64,000 nucleotides of DNA from Pseudoduganella flava (GTDB taxonomy: Bacteria > Pseudomonadota > Gammaproteobacteria > Burkholderiales > Burkholderiaceae_D): the NCBI RefSeq assembly GCF_007830495.1, contig NZ_VLKW01000010.1:186001-250000 (forward strand), read 5' to 3'. This document shows, in pieces, positions 8,627 through 17,126 of this stretch. A model generated the notes under the pieces. It saw nothing but the letters and a program-made list of their open reading frames with translations, did no database searches and was not told the DNA's origin. The position numbers and the translations under genes were made by a program. How positions within the stretch are numbered: position 1 is the stretch's first letter; each line of letters opens with the position of its first letter.

Positions 8627-9064
8627 ATGAACCCCGCCTATGCGTACCCCAAGAGCCGATTCGAACCGGTGGTGCCCGTCGACCTGAATGCCAGGGAAGA
8701 ACGTGAGCGCCTGTCGAAGTCGGCACTGAAAGGATTTTTCAAACTGGCCGCCGCGTGGAAACTGCGCGACGACGACGCCCGTGAACTGCTGGGCGGCCTG
8801 TCCAGCAGCACGTTCTACGAATGGAAGAAAAACCCCGAGCGCGTGCTCGAGGTCGACCGCATCACCCGCATCTCCTACCTCCTCGGCATCTACAAATCCC
8901 TGCACATCATCTACGGCGACCAGCTGGCCGACGAATGGGTCAGCCTGCCGAACAAGAACACCATCTTTGGCGGCCGCACGCCGCTGGCCTATATGCAGGC
9001 CGGCGGCCTGCTGGCCATGCAGACCGTGCGCAAGCTGCTCGACGCGCGGCGGGGAGGCCTGTAA
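8627..9064 (+). CDS. Xre/MbcA/ParS-like antitoxin (DUF2384)
   Basis: 145 aa from the ATG at 8627, preceded by a strong GGAGGA at 8618-8623. The N-terminal half has the Xre-like helix-turn-helix (ALKGFFKLAAAWKLRDDDAR, then LLGGLSSSTFYEWKK). The C-terminal half is the DUF2384 toxin-binding domain with ISYLLGIYKSLHIIYGD, WVSLPNKNTIFGGRTPL and a terminal GLLAMQTVRKLLDARRGGL. In characterised RES-Xre pairs this end inserts into the toxin active site and the HTH represses the operon. The stop codon abuts the TTG start of the RES toxin, so both are translated from one message. Confidence 0.88.
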   Translation: MNPAYAYPKSRFEPVVPVDLNAREERERLSKSALKGFFKLAAAWKLRDDDARELLGGLSSSTFYEWKKNPERVLEVDRITRISYLLGIYKSLHIIYGDQLADEWVSLPNKNTIFGGRTPLAYMQAGGLLAMQTVRKLLDARRGGL

Positions 9065-9787
9065 TTGCCGGGTCAGCAGCCTTCTTCGTTGCCGCTTCCC
9101 CCGCTGCGGCTGCTGCGGCGGTTCGATACGTGCCGCCTGATCCCGTCGCGCTTTGCCGACGTCGAGGATTCCGTGCTCGCGCCGCTGTCCGACAACGACG
9201 CCGAGCTGGCCGACCTGTTTGAGCTGGACAACGCGACCAATGCGCGCGTGCTGGCCGAGCACGGCGGCGCGCCCGGCATCGGCATCGACGAGCTGCTGTT
9301 CCATGTGCCGAACTTTCGCATCGTGAACGCGGCGTTCACGTATCCGCGCCCCGAAGGCAGCCGCTTCAACGACGGCGACCGGGGCGCCTGGTATTGCGCG
9401 TTCGAGATCGAGACGGCGCTGGCCGAAGTGATCTTCCACAAGACCGTCGAGTACGCGGAAATCGACCGCTTCGACGACAGCGTCAGCTACCAGACGATGC
9501 TGGCCGACTTCACGGCCCAGTTCCACGACATCCGCAACCTGCCCGACTATGCGCCCTGCCTCGCGCCGGACAGTTACGTCGTCTCGCAGGTGCTGGCCGA
9601 GCGCCTGCTCGCGGCCGGCTCGATGGGCATCCTGTACCCGAGCGTACGGCGGGCGGGCGGCACCAATCTCGCCTGCTTCCGCCCAGCGCTGGTCGGCAAC
9701 GTTCGCAAAGGCACGGCCTATCGGTTAACATGGCGGGGTGGCCCGACGCCCGACGTCGCGCCGTTCTCCTCGAATCACAAGAATTGA
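9065..9787 (+). CDS. RES-domain toxin (NAD+-degrading family)
   Basis: 240 aa. I place the start at a TTG directly after the antitoxin stop because GGGGAGG lies about 7 bases upstream and no better start exists before the conserved region. RES signatures are present: GSRFNDGDRGAWYCAF, then ETALAEVIFHK (glutamate), and GILYPSVRRAGGTNLACF near residue 200, supplying the Arg, Tyr, Glu and Ser of the name. Characterised RES toxins phosphorolyse or hydrolyse NAD+, or ADP-ribosylate targets, to stop growth. The partner is the upstream DUF2384 antitoxin. The module looks intact. Confidence 0.88.
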   Translation: MPGQQPSSLPLPPLRLLRRFDTCRLIPSRFADVEDSVLAPLSDNDAELADLFELDNATNARVLAEHGGAPGIGIDELLFHVPNFRIVNAAFTYPRPEGSRFNDGDRGAWYCAFEIETALAEVIFHKTVEYAEIDRFDDSVSYQTMLADFTAQFHDIRNLPDYAPCLAPDSYVVSQVLAERLLAAGSMGILYPSVRRAGGTNLACFRPALVGNVRKGTAYRLTWRGGPTPDVAPFSSNHKN

Positions 9788-9794
9788 ATCAACA

Positions 9795-10112
9795 ATGCAG
9801 ACCAAGCCTGAAAAAGATCTCGAACTGCGCGACAAGGTCAACCGCGAAACGGGCCGCCTGCCATGGTCGGAACTGATGCGCCACTTCGCCTCCGGCAATG
9901 TGGTGTGGATCGCGGACGAGCTGGACCTCGTCGACGTGGCCGTGCGCATCGCCCATGACGACAAGGCCAGCGTGACCCAATGGATGACCGCGGGCCAGAT
10001 CGCCAAGGTGTCGGACCAGCAGGCGCAAATGTGGCTGGAGACGGAAGCGAAGCTGTGGGCCTGCGTCGTCAGCCCGTTCATCCTCGTGCAGCAGCAGAAG
10101 AAGCTGCACTGA
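9795..10112 (+). CDS. DUF2288 family protein
   Basis: 105 aa, small, soluble, no signal peptide. The sequence (KDLELRDKVNRETGRLPWSE near the start, VWIADELDLVDVAVRIAHDD in the middle, a C-terminal SPFILVQQQKKLH) matches the DUF2288 family of short proteobacterial proteins of unknown function. It begins 7 bp after the RES toxin stop, so it could be read through from the toxin-antitoxin promoter, though the family is not known to be part of such modules. ATG at 9795 chosen as the only start preserving the conserved N-terminus. Confidence 0.75.
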   Translation: MQTKPEKDLELRDKVNRETGRLPWSELMRHFASGNVVWIADELDLVDVAVRIAHDDKASVTQWMTAGQIAKVSDQQAQMWLETEAKLWACVVSPFILVQQQKKLH

Positions 10113-10127
10113 CCGCCGGTGCTGCCA

Positions 10128-10961
10128 ATGCTGGCCGCCCTCGACGCCCGTCTGACGGATGCCCGCCCGCGCACATTGCGGGCCGCGCACCGGCCGTTCG
10201 TCGAGTTCCTCTGCTTCGGCATCAAGGAAGCGCGCGCCTGCCTGTTCGCCGGGCTGTTCTTCCTGGCCGTGTTCTGCGTGCCGCGCGCGGGCCTCGGCGG
10301 CCTGCCCCGCTACGACGTGCTGCTGGTGCTTGCCCTGGCGATCCAGGCCTGGATGCTGGCGGCAAGGCTCGAAACATGGGATGAAGTGAAGGCCATCGGC
10401 CTGTTCCACGCGGTGGGCTTCGTGCTGGAAGTGTTCAAGACGTCGGTCGGGTCATGGAGCTATCCGGATCCCGGCTACACGAAACTGCTCGGCGTGCCGC
10501 TGTTCTCCGGTTTCATGTACGCCGCCGTCGGCAGCTACATCATCCAGGCGTGGCGCCTGTTCGACCTGCGCATCCGCCACCATCCGCCGCACTGGATGGC
10601 CGCGCTCATCGCGCTGCTGATCTACGCGAACTTCTTCACGCATCACTATATCGCCGACTACCGCTGGTACCTGGCCGCGTGCGCGCTGGGGCTGTACGCG
10701 CGCACGACGGTGGTGTTCCGCCCGCTCGACCGCGACCGCAGGATGCCGCTGCTGCTGGCCTTCATGCTGATCGGCTTCTTCATCTGGCTGGCCGAAAATC
10801 TCGGCACCTTCATGGGCGTGTGGCGTTACCCGAACCAGCTGGGCGCGTGGTCGGCCGTCCACGTCAGCAAATGGAGCGCGTGGTCGCTGCTCGTCATCAT
10901 GTCGTTCACCATTGTCGCCAACCTGAAGCATGTGAAGGCGCGGGTGCACGTGCCCGACTAG
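10128..10961 (+). CDS. DUF817 family integral membrane protein
   Basis: 277 aa from the ATG at 10128; a GTG at 10119 is an alternative with three more residues, and neither has a clear ribosome binding site. About seven or eight hydrophobic helices span the protein (for example LFAGLFFLAVFCVP, VLLVLALAIQAWMLAA, WMAALIALLIYANFF, LLAFMLIGFFIWLAENLG, WSLLVIMSFTIVANL). Conserved blocks typical of DUF817 are FVEFLCFGIKEARAC, VGSWSYPDPGYTKLLGVPLF and HHYIADYRWYLAA. It is an inner-membrane protein of unknown activity. It lies 15 bp after DUF2288 and ends 10 bp from the convergent cpdB-like gene. Confidence 0.8.
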   Translation: MLAALDARLTDARPRTLRAAHRPFVEFLCFGIKEARACLFAGLFFLAVFCVPRAGLGGLPRYDVLLVLALAIQAWMLAARLETWDEVKAIGLFHAVGFVLEVFKTSVGSWSYPDPGYTKLLGVPLFSGFMYAAVGSYIIQAWRLFDLRIRHHPPHWMAALIALLIYANFFTHHYIADYRWYLAACALGLYARTTVVFRPLDRDRRMPLLLAFMLIGFFIWLAENLGTFMGVWRYPNQLGAWSAVHVSKWSAWSLLVIMSFTIVANLKHVKARVHVPD

Positions 10962-10971
10962 GCGCCCTGCT

Positions 10972-12966
10972 TCAGCGCCCCAGGTCGATCCCGTACAGCG
11001 CATACCCCTTGCCGCCGCCATCGTCGGTGCGCAGCTCGCGCACATTATCGAGTCCCGCCGCACGGGCCAGGGCTTCCTTGCCCGGCGCCGAATGGAACAC
11101 CACCGGGCCCTGCGTCGACACCGGCGTGAAACGCCAGCTGCGCGCGGCACCGTTCGCGGCCCGAGTCAGCGCACCCTGCTTACGGAGGTAGGCGATCAGC
11201 ACGTCGCGGTTGTTGTCCGGCGCCGCGACGACCGTCCGGCTGCCGTCCAGGCCGGGGAATCCCCCGCCGCCGCTGGCCCGATAGTTATTTGTCGCGACGA
11301 GAAATTCCTGGCCAGGCGCGAGCGGCCCGCCGCGCCAGCGCAGGTTCCTGATGCGCTGGCCCGGCGGCTGCGTCACGTCGATCTCGTAGCGCAGGTCGGG
11401 GCTCGTCGGCATGTCGAAATTAAAGCCCGCGAACTGCGCGTTGACGAGTTCCTGCGGGGCCGTGCGGCGCGGGTCGATCGTGTTGAAGCGCCCTGCCGCC
11501 TTTTCCAGCCATGCGGCCAGGCCCGCACCGTCGATCTTCACGCCGTACAGCGCGTTCGGGTACAGGTACAGGTCGGCCGCGTTGTTCAGTGCGATCGGGC
11601 CGGCTTGCACGTCCGTGTAATCGGTGACACCGGCCGAGCCGCTCTTGAACGGCGACGACAGCGACAGCACCGGCAATTGCGCATACTGCGGCAGGTTCGT
11701 CTTCACATACTCGGCCAGGTAGGCGGCCTGCGCCTGGTTGACGACCTGGATCGCGCTGACGTCGCCCACGTCGGCGAAATAGGTCGACATGCGGAAGTCC
11801 GTGCTGCCGATTGGGGTCTTCACGTAGTCGATGGTTGCCGCGTGTTCAAGCGCGACCAGCGGCGCGACGGCCGGATGTGCCACCGACTCCTTGCCGGTGC
11901 GGATTGGCCGCGCCTCGACCTTCGTGCGCTCCCGGTCGACGGTCCACGCCTTGCCGTCCCAGCGCAGCGCCAGCGCGACGACGCCCAGGTGCTTGCCCCA
12001 CAGGTCCGCCATCACGGTCGGCACGCCGTTGACCGTACCCTTCACCTTGTCGACGCCCGGCAGGTCGAACTGCGGCACCTTGCTGGCCGGGTTCGGGAAC
12101 ACCTGGTGCGAATGGCCGATCAGCAGCGCGTCGATGCCCGGCACGCGCGACAGGTGCCAGCTGCCGTTCTCCATCGTCGGCGAATAGGCGCTCGCATCGA
12201 GCCCCGCATGCGAGATCGCGACGACGATGTCCGCCCCTTCCGCGCGCAGCTTCGGCACGTAGCGCTCGGCCGTCTCGCGCACGCCTTCCGTGTACACCTT
12301 GCCCTCCAGGTGGCGCTTGTCCCACGTGAGGATCGTCGGCGGCGTGAAACCGATGATGCCGACGCGGATCGTGGCCGGCACCGGCTTGCCGTCCGGGCCT
12401 GTTGCGACAATGCGCTTGTCGATGATCGCATACGGCCGGAACAGCGGCTCCTTGGTCTTCGCGCTGTAGACGTTGGCCAGCACCTGCGGGAAGTTGGGGC
12501 CCGCGCAGCGCTGCCCGTTCTCGACGCCGGCGACATCGAACTGGCTGCCGGACACCTGGTTCAGGTAATCGAGACCGTAGTTGAAGTCGTGGTTGCCGAC
12601 ACCGGCGCCGTCGTAGCCCAGTGCGTTGAACACCTTGTAGATAGCCAGCGTCTCACCGCAGCCGAGCCGCTTGACGACGGCCTGGTAGTCGGACAAGGCC
12701 GTGCCCTGGATCGTGTCGCCGTTATCGAGCAGGACGTTGTTCGGGTATTCGGCGCGCGCCTGGGCGATCAGCGCGGCGGTGCGTTCCAGGCCCAGCGAGG
12801 CGTCGGGCGCCAGCTTGTAGTAGTCGTAGCTGACGACGTTACCGTGCAGGTCCGTCGTTTCCAGCAGCGCCAGCGTCGCCTGCGTGCCGGCGGGAACGCC
12901 GGGCTGCACGGCGGCGCACCCCGCGATGAGGACGGTCAGGATCAGCGGGCAGTGGCGTAACAGCAT
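10972..12966 (-). CDS. cpdB: 2',3'-cyclic-nucleotide 2'-phosphodiesterase/3'-nucleotidase-type lipoprotein
   Basis: 664 aa from the ATG at 12966; an in-frame ATG at 12996 adds ten residues but places the signal peptide less well. The N-terminus has a lipobox (VLIAGC), so the protein is probably a periplasm-facing lipoprotein, whereas E. coli CpdB is soluble. The metallophosphatase domain has ETTDLHGNVVSYDYYK (near residue 33), DNGDTIQG, GVGNHDFNYGLDYL and IGHSHQVFP. A C-terminal 5'-nucleotidase domain has NNYRASGGGGFPGLDG. The enzyme cleaves 2',3'-cyclic and 3' nucleotides to scavenge phosphate and nucleosides. It stands alone on the minus strand. Confidence 0.88.
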   Translation of the reverse strand: MLLRHCPLILTVLIAGCAAVQPGVPAGTQATLALLETTDLHGNVVSYDYYKLAPDASLGLERTAALIAQARAEYPNNVLLDNGDTIQGTALSDYQAVVKRLGCGETLAIYKVFNALGYDGAGVGNHDFNYGLDYLNQVSGSQFDVAGVENGQRCAGPNFPQVLANVYSAKTKEPLFRPYAIIDKRIVATGPDGKPVPATIRVGIIGFTPPTILTWDKRHLEGKVYTEGVRETAERYVPKLRAEGADIVVAISHAGLDASAYSPTMENGSWHLSRVPGIDALLIGHSHQVFPNPASKVPQFDLPGVDKVKGTVNGVPTVMADLWGKHLGVVALALRWDGKAWTVDRERTKVEARPIRTGKESVAHPAVAPLVALEHAATIDYVKTPIGSTDFRMSTYFADVGDVSAIQVVNQAQAAYLAEYVKTNLPQYAQLPVLSLSSPFKSGSAGVTDYTDVQAGPIALNNAADLYLYPNALYGVKIDGAGLAAWLEKAAGRFNTIDPRRTAPQELVNAQFAGFNFDMPTSPDLRYEIDVTQPPGQRIRNLRWRGGPLAPGQEFLVATNNYRASGGGGFPGLDGSRTVVAAPDNNRDVLIAYLRKQGALTRAANGAARSWRFTPVSTQGPVVFHSAPGKEALARAAGLDNVRELRTDDGGGKGYALYGIDLGR

Positions 12967-13060
12967 GGCAAGTCCGTGGCAAAGAGGCGAAGGCATGCAT
13001 AATACAAAGCCACCCCGCCGCCAGCAAGCTGGCATCGTGCAAGCATCATCGGAGTACGCC

Positions 13061-13378
13061 ATGGACCGACCCGCCGCCATCCGCCGCCGCGCCCGCATTG
13101 CCGCGACCCTCGTTTGCCTCTACTTCGTCGGCTCGTACCTGTTCCTTAATTTCGGCCCCGGCGGCCAACTGATCGACTACGCAACCGCGCCGGCACTGCT
13201 GCTCGTGATCGTCTGGACGCCGGTGTTGCGCCCGCTCGGCCTGACCGAGGGAACGTGGATGACGGCCCCCACCGTGCCCGCCTGCATCGCCATCGTGCTG
13301 CTCTACGGCGCCCTTGCCTACCGGGCCGTGCTGGCGCTGGCCGGGGCACGCGGCCGGAGCACGGAGGGTAAGGTATAA
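13061..13378 (+). CDS. Small membrane protein of unknown function
   Basis: 105 aa. The ATG at 13061 has CGGAG six bases upstream. Three hydrophobic stretches are visible: about residues 12-30 (ARIAATLVCLYFVGSYLF), 42-58 (APALLLVIVWTPVL) and 72-95 (ACIAIVLLYGALAYRAVLALA), so it is probably an inner-membrane protein. I recognise no family. It sits between the divergent cpdB-like gene and prfB; its stop codon overlaps the -10 box proposed for prfB. Confidence 0.6.
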   Translation: MDRPAAIRRRARIAATLVCLYFVGSYLFLNFGPGGQLIDYATAPALLLVIVWTPVLRPLGLTEGTWMTAPTVPACIAIVLLYGALAYRAVLALAGARGRSTEGKV

Positions 13379-13379
13379 T
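13374..13379 (+). promoter_or_regulatory. -10 element TATAAT of the prfB operon
   Basis: A consensus TATAAT lies 38 bases before the prfB ATG and overlaps the stop codon of the preceding small gene. No convincing -35 hexamer is seen. Confidence 0.45.
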
Positions 13380-13416
13380 CCAAGGTTTGATCGCACTCTA
13401 CAGAGACAGAAAAACC

Positions 13417-14521
13417 ATGGAAGCAGAACGCATCAATTCCCTCGCCGCCCAGCTCGCAGACCTGACGTCCCGCGAAGCCGAACTTCGGAGGTATCTTTGA
13501 CTTCGATAAGAAGTCCGAGAAACTGGAACAACTGAACGCCGAGCTGGAAGACCCGGCGGTCTGGAACGACCCGAAAAAAGCCCAGGACATGGGCCGCGAA
13601 AAGAAAGCCCTGGAAGCCATCGTCGACACGCTGACGAAGGCCAAGAGCGACCTAGCCGACATGGCCGAGCTGTTCGAGATGGGCAAGGAGGAAGGCGACG
13701 ACGCCACCCTCGAATCCGTCATCGGCGACACCGCCGAGATCCAGAAGGTCATCGAAGGCCTGGAATTCCGCCGGATGTTCAACAACCCGATGGACCCGAA
13801 CAACTGCTTCATCGACATCCAGGCAGGCGCCGGCGGTACCGAGGCGCAGGACTGGGCGTCGATGCTGCTGCGCCAGTACCTGCGCTATTGCGAACGCAAG
13901 GGCTTCAAGGTCGAGGTGCTGGAACAATCCGAGGGTGAGGTCGCCGGCATCAAGACGGCCACGCTGAAGGTCGAGGGCGACTACGCCTATGGCCACCTGC
14001 GCACCGAGACGGGCGTGCACCGCCTGGTCCGCAAGTCGCCGTTCGACAGCGCCAACGGCCGCCACACGTCGTTCACGTCGCTGTTCGTCTACCCCGAGGT
14101 GGACGACTCGATCGAGATCGAGGTCAACCCAGCCGACCTGCGCATCGACACGTACCGCGCCTCCGGCGCCGGCGGTCAGCACATCAACAAGACCGACTCC
14201 GCAGTGCGTATCACGCACGCGCCGTCCGGCATCGTCGTGCAATGCCAGAACGACCGCTCGCAGCACCGCAACAAGGCCGAGGCGATGGACATGCTGAAGG
14301 CCAAGCTGTACGAGCTGGAACTGCGCAAGCGCATGAGCGAGCAGCAGAAGCTGGAAGACTCGAAGACGGACGTGGGCTGGGGCCACCAGATCCGCTCCTA
14401 CGTGCTGGACCAGAGCCGCATCAAGGACCTGCGCACGGGCTTTGAGACGGGCAATACGAAAAACGTGCTGGACGGCGACCTGGACGACTTCATCGCCGCC
14501 TCGCTGAAACAAGGCGTGTGA
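13417..14521 (+). CDS. prfB: Peptide chain release factor 2, with programmed +1 frameshift
   Basis: RF2 recognises UGA and UAA. The gene is in two frames: 27 codons from the ATG at 13417 end at an in-frame TGA (13498-13500), and translation continues after a +1 shift as ...RYL-DFDKKSEKL... to the stop at 14519-14521, giving 367 aa, the normal RF2 length. The peptide-release loop is GAGGQHIN and the stop-reading tripeptide SPF appears in LVRKSPFDSANGR. The in-frame UGA makes RF2 regulate its own synthesis, a widely conserved circuit. The stop overlaps the ATG of the HAD gene, and lysS follows. Confidence 0.97.
13487..13501 (+). promoter_or_regulatory. prfB: RF2 programmed +1 frameshift signal
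   Basis: A Shine-Dalgarno-like GGAGG (13487-13491) precedes TAT, the slippery CTT and the in-frame TGA followed by C (CTT TGA C, 13495-13501). Pairing of the ribosome with GGAGG and slow UGAC termination promote the shift. All canonical parts are present at the usual spacing. Confidence 0.95.
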
Positions 14522-15237
14522 TGACGACGACCACGAGTACGAGCACCGGCATGACCGTGCCCCGCGCGTTCATCTTCGACATGGACGGCACGATCGTCGA
14601 CAACATGGCGTTCCACACGAAGTCGTGGCTGGCGTTCTTCGAGCGCCGCGGCCACGCCATCGACGCGGACGAATTCTTCCGCTCGACGGCCGGCCGTCAG
14701 GGCCATGAAATCATGCGCACCTACCTGGACGCCGGGCTGACGAAGGAAGATGCCGCGCTGCTCGACGCCGAGAAGGAAGAGCTGTACCGCGAACTGTACG
14801 CGCCGCACCTGGAAGCCGTCGCCGGCTTCGAGGAGTTCATCGCCACGGCGCAGCAGGAAGACGTGCGCCTGGCCGTCGCCACCGCCGCGCCGCCCGCCAA
14901 CATCGTGTTCACCCTGGACGGGCTGGACCTGCGCCGCCACTTCGATGCCGTCGTCGGCGCGGCCGACGTCGCCCGCGGCAAGCCAAATCCGGACGTGTTC
15001 CTGCTGGCGGCCGAGCGCTGCGGCGTCGCGCCCGAGCACTGCATCGTGTTCGAGGATGCGCCGCTGGGCGTGGAAGCGGCACGCCGCGCCGGCATGCGCG
15101 CCGTCGTGCTGACGACCACGTTGCCGGCCGAGGCGTTCGCGGAATTCGACAACGTGGTCAAGCTCGCGCGCGACTTCTCCGAACTGGACATCGGCGAGCT
15201 GTTCGCCACCACACCATTCACCCAACAAGCACAGTAA
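14521..15237 (+). CDS. HAD-superfamily phosphatase, beta-phosphoglucomutase-like
   Basis: 238 aa. Motif I is FIFDMDGTIVDN (nucleophile Asp near residue 18). The cap region has FFRSTAGRQGHEI, motif II is VATAAPPAN and motif III-IV is the stretch GKPNPDVFLLAAE with VFEDAPLGVEAARRAG. It belongs to the phosphoglycolate phosphatase/beta-phosphoglucomutase branch; the substrate cannot be assigned. Its ATG overlaps the prfB stop (TGATG) and it ends 2 bp before lysS, so it lies inside a prfB-lysS operon. Cytoplasmic. Confidence 0.85.
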   Translation: MTTTTSTSTGMTVPRAFIFDMDGTIVDNMAFHTKSWLAFFERRGHAIDADEFFRSTAGRQGHEIMRTYLDAGLTKEDAALLDAEKEELYRELYAPHLEAVAGFEEFIATAQQEDVRLAVATAAPPANIVFTLDGLDLRRHFDAVVGAADVARGKPNPDVFLLAAERCGVAPEHCIVFEDAPLGVEAARRAGMRAVVLTTTLPAEAFAEFDNVVKLARDFSELDIGELFATTPFTQQAQ

Positions 15238-15239
15238 CC

Positions 15240-16769
15240 ATGACTACGGAAATCCAAGACCAGGCGCCAGGCCACGACGACAACAAGATCATCGCCGAAC
15301 GCCGGGCCAAGCTGGCCGCGATCCGCGAGCAAGGCGTCGCCTTCCCGAACGACTTCCGGCCCGAGCACAAGGCCGCCGACCTCCACGCCCAGCATGGCGG
15401 CAAGTCGCGTGAAGACCTGGAAGCGAACCCGGTGCCGGTGGTGCTGGCCGGCCGCATGATGCTCAAGCGCGAGGCGGGCAAGAAGGCCGCGTTCGCGACG
15501 TTGCAGGATTCGTCCGGCTCGCAATGCGACGGCCGCATCCAGATCTACGTGACCTTGGACGTGACGGGCGAAGCGGCGATGGAAGCGCTGCGCGGCTACG
15601 ACCTGGGCGACATCCTCGGCGTGAAAGGCACGCTGTTCAAGACCAAGACGGACGAGCTGACGGTGAAGGTCACCGAACTGCGCCTGATCACGAAGTCGCT
15701 GCGCCCGCTGCCCGACAAGTTCCACGGCCTCGCGGACCAGGAAACCAAGTACCGCCAGCGCTACGTGGACCTGATCATGAACGAGGAAACCCGCCGCACG
15801 TTCAAGGCCCGTACCGCCGCGATCTCGTCGATCCGCCGCTTCATGCAGCAGCACGAGTTCATGGAAGTGGAAACGCCGATGCTGCACCCGATCCCGGGCG
15901 GCGCGGCGGCGAAACCGTTCATCACGCACCACAACGCGCTGGACATGCAGATGTACCTGCGCATCGCGCCGGAACTGTACCTGAAGCGCCTCGTCGTCGG
16001 CGGCTTCGACCGCGTGTTCGAGATCAACCGCAGCTTCCGCAACGAAGGCGTGTCGATCCGTCACAACCCGGAATACACGATGATGGAATTCTACGCGGCG
16101 TACACGGACTACCAGTGGATCATGGACTTCACCGAAGCCGTGATCCGCCAGGCCGCGATCGACGCGCACGGTTCCGCCGTGCTGACTTACGGCGGCCGCG
16201 AGCTGGACCTGTCGAAACCGTTCCACCGCCTGACGATCGTCGGCGCGATCAACAAGTTCGCCCCGCACTACACGGATGCGCAGCTGAACGACGAAGCCTT
16301 CATCAAGGCCGAGCTGCTCAAATTCGGCGTGAAGCCGCATGCCCACTCGGGCCTGGGCGCGCTGCAACTGGCGCTGTTCGAAGAGACGGCCGAGGCGCAG
16401 CTGTGGGAGCCGACGTTCATCATCGACTACCCGGAAGAAGTGTCGCCGCTGGCGCGCGCATCGGACACCCGCAAGGGCATCACCGAGCGCTTCGAGCTGT
16501 TCATGGTGGGCCGCGAGATCGCCAACGGCTTCTCGGAGCTGAACGACGCGGAAGACCAGGCGCAGCGCTTCCTGTCGCAAGTGGCCGCGAAGGAAGCGGG
16601 CGACGACGAGGCGATGTACTACGACGCCGACTACATCCGCGCGCTGGAATACGGCATGCCGCCGGCCGGCGGCTGCGGCATCGGCATCGACCGCCTGATC
16701 ATGCTGCTGACGGACTCGCCGAACATCCGCGACGTGCTGCTGTTCCCGCATTTGCGCAAGGAAGACTGA
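15240..16769 (+). CDS. lysS: Lysyl-tRNA synthetase, class II
   Basis: 509 aa, normal for LysS. An N-terminal OB-fold anticodon-binding domain (about residues 60-160, with LAGRMMLKREAGKKAAFATLQ) precedes the class II catalytic core. Motif 2 is RSFRNEGVSIRHNPEYTMMEF and motif 3 is GGCGIGIDRLIMLLTDSPNI. It charges tRNA-Lys in the cytoplasm. It lies 2 bp after the HAD gene and is followed by an intrinsic terminator, closing the prfB-HAD-lysS unit, an order shared with other proteobacteria that keep prfB and lysS together. Confidence 0.97.
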   Translation: MTTEIQDQAPGHDDNKIIAERRAKLAAIREQGVAFPNDFRPEHKAADLHAQHGGKSREDLEANPVPVVLAGRMMLKREAGKKAAFATLQDSSGSQCDGRIQIYVTLDVTGEAAMEALRGYDLGDILGVKGTLFKTKTDELTVKVTELRLITKSLRPLPDKFHGLADQETKYRQRYVDLIMNEETRRTFKARTAAISSIRRFMQQHEFMEVETPMLHPIPGGAAAKPFITHHNALDMQMYLRIAPELYLKRLVVGGFDRVFEINRSFRNEGVSIRHNPEYTMMEFYAAYTDYQWIMDFTEAVIRQAAIDAHGSAVLTYGGRELDLSKPFHRLTIVGAINKFAPHYTDAQLNDEAFIKAELLKFGVKPHAHSGLGALQLALFEETAEAQLWEPTFIIDYPEEVSPLARASDTRKGITERFELFMVGREIANGFSELNDAEDQAQRFLSQVAAKEAGDDEAMYYDADYIRALEYGMPPAGGCGIGIDRLIMLLTDSPNIRDVLLFPHLRKED

Positions 16770-16793
16770 GCGATCGCGTTTTCTGGTTGACGA

Positions 16794-16820
16794 CGCGCGG
16801 CCACGGCCGCGCGTTTTCTT
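16794..16820 (+). terminator. lysS: Intrinsic terminator of the prfB-lysS operon
   Basis: Perfect 9-bp arms CGCGCGGCC/GGCCGCGCG, closed by a very short loop, are followed by TTTTCTT, 25 bp after the lysS stop. Confidence 0.8.
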
Positions 16821-17126
16821 TTGTGCGATCGTCCACATCGATGGACATGGCATGGCAAGCGCCGCACAGCCATCCGATCGGTCCATCGATCACCCGGCGG
16901 GGCCCGGTCGAGACCTCCTAACTGCCGATCTGGGCGTCGAGCCAACGGACATCGCTCTCCGGCAGGAGCGTCCATTCGCCGGCGGCCACGCCATCGACGC
17001 CCGATGGTTCAGGATAAGGTGTCCAGAAACGGCACAGCAGCCAGAGAAAACCCGGGTCGTGGCCGGGGCGGCCCCTGCCCGGCAAGTTCCCCGTGGGTGT
17101 CCGGCTCCTCGCGGCGGACGATCGCC
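16821..17126. other. Intergenic stretch without a confident gene
   Basis: About 300 bp between the lysS terminator and the CheW gene on the opposite strand. One minus-strand frame ending at 16918 reads protein-like (LWLLCRFWTPYPEPSG, then EWTLLPESDVRWLDAQIGS), but its only ATG lies inside the CheW gene. No ribosome binding site supports a shorter start. I could not assign a gene, RNA or repeat here. Confidence 0.3.
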
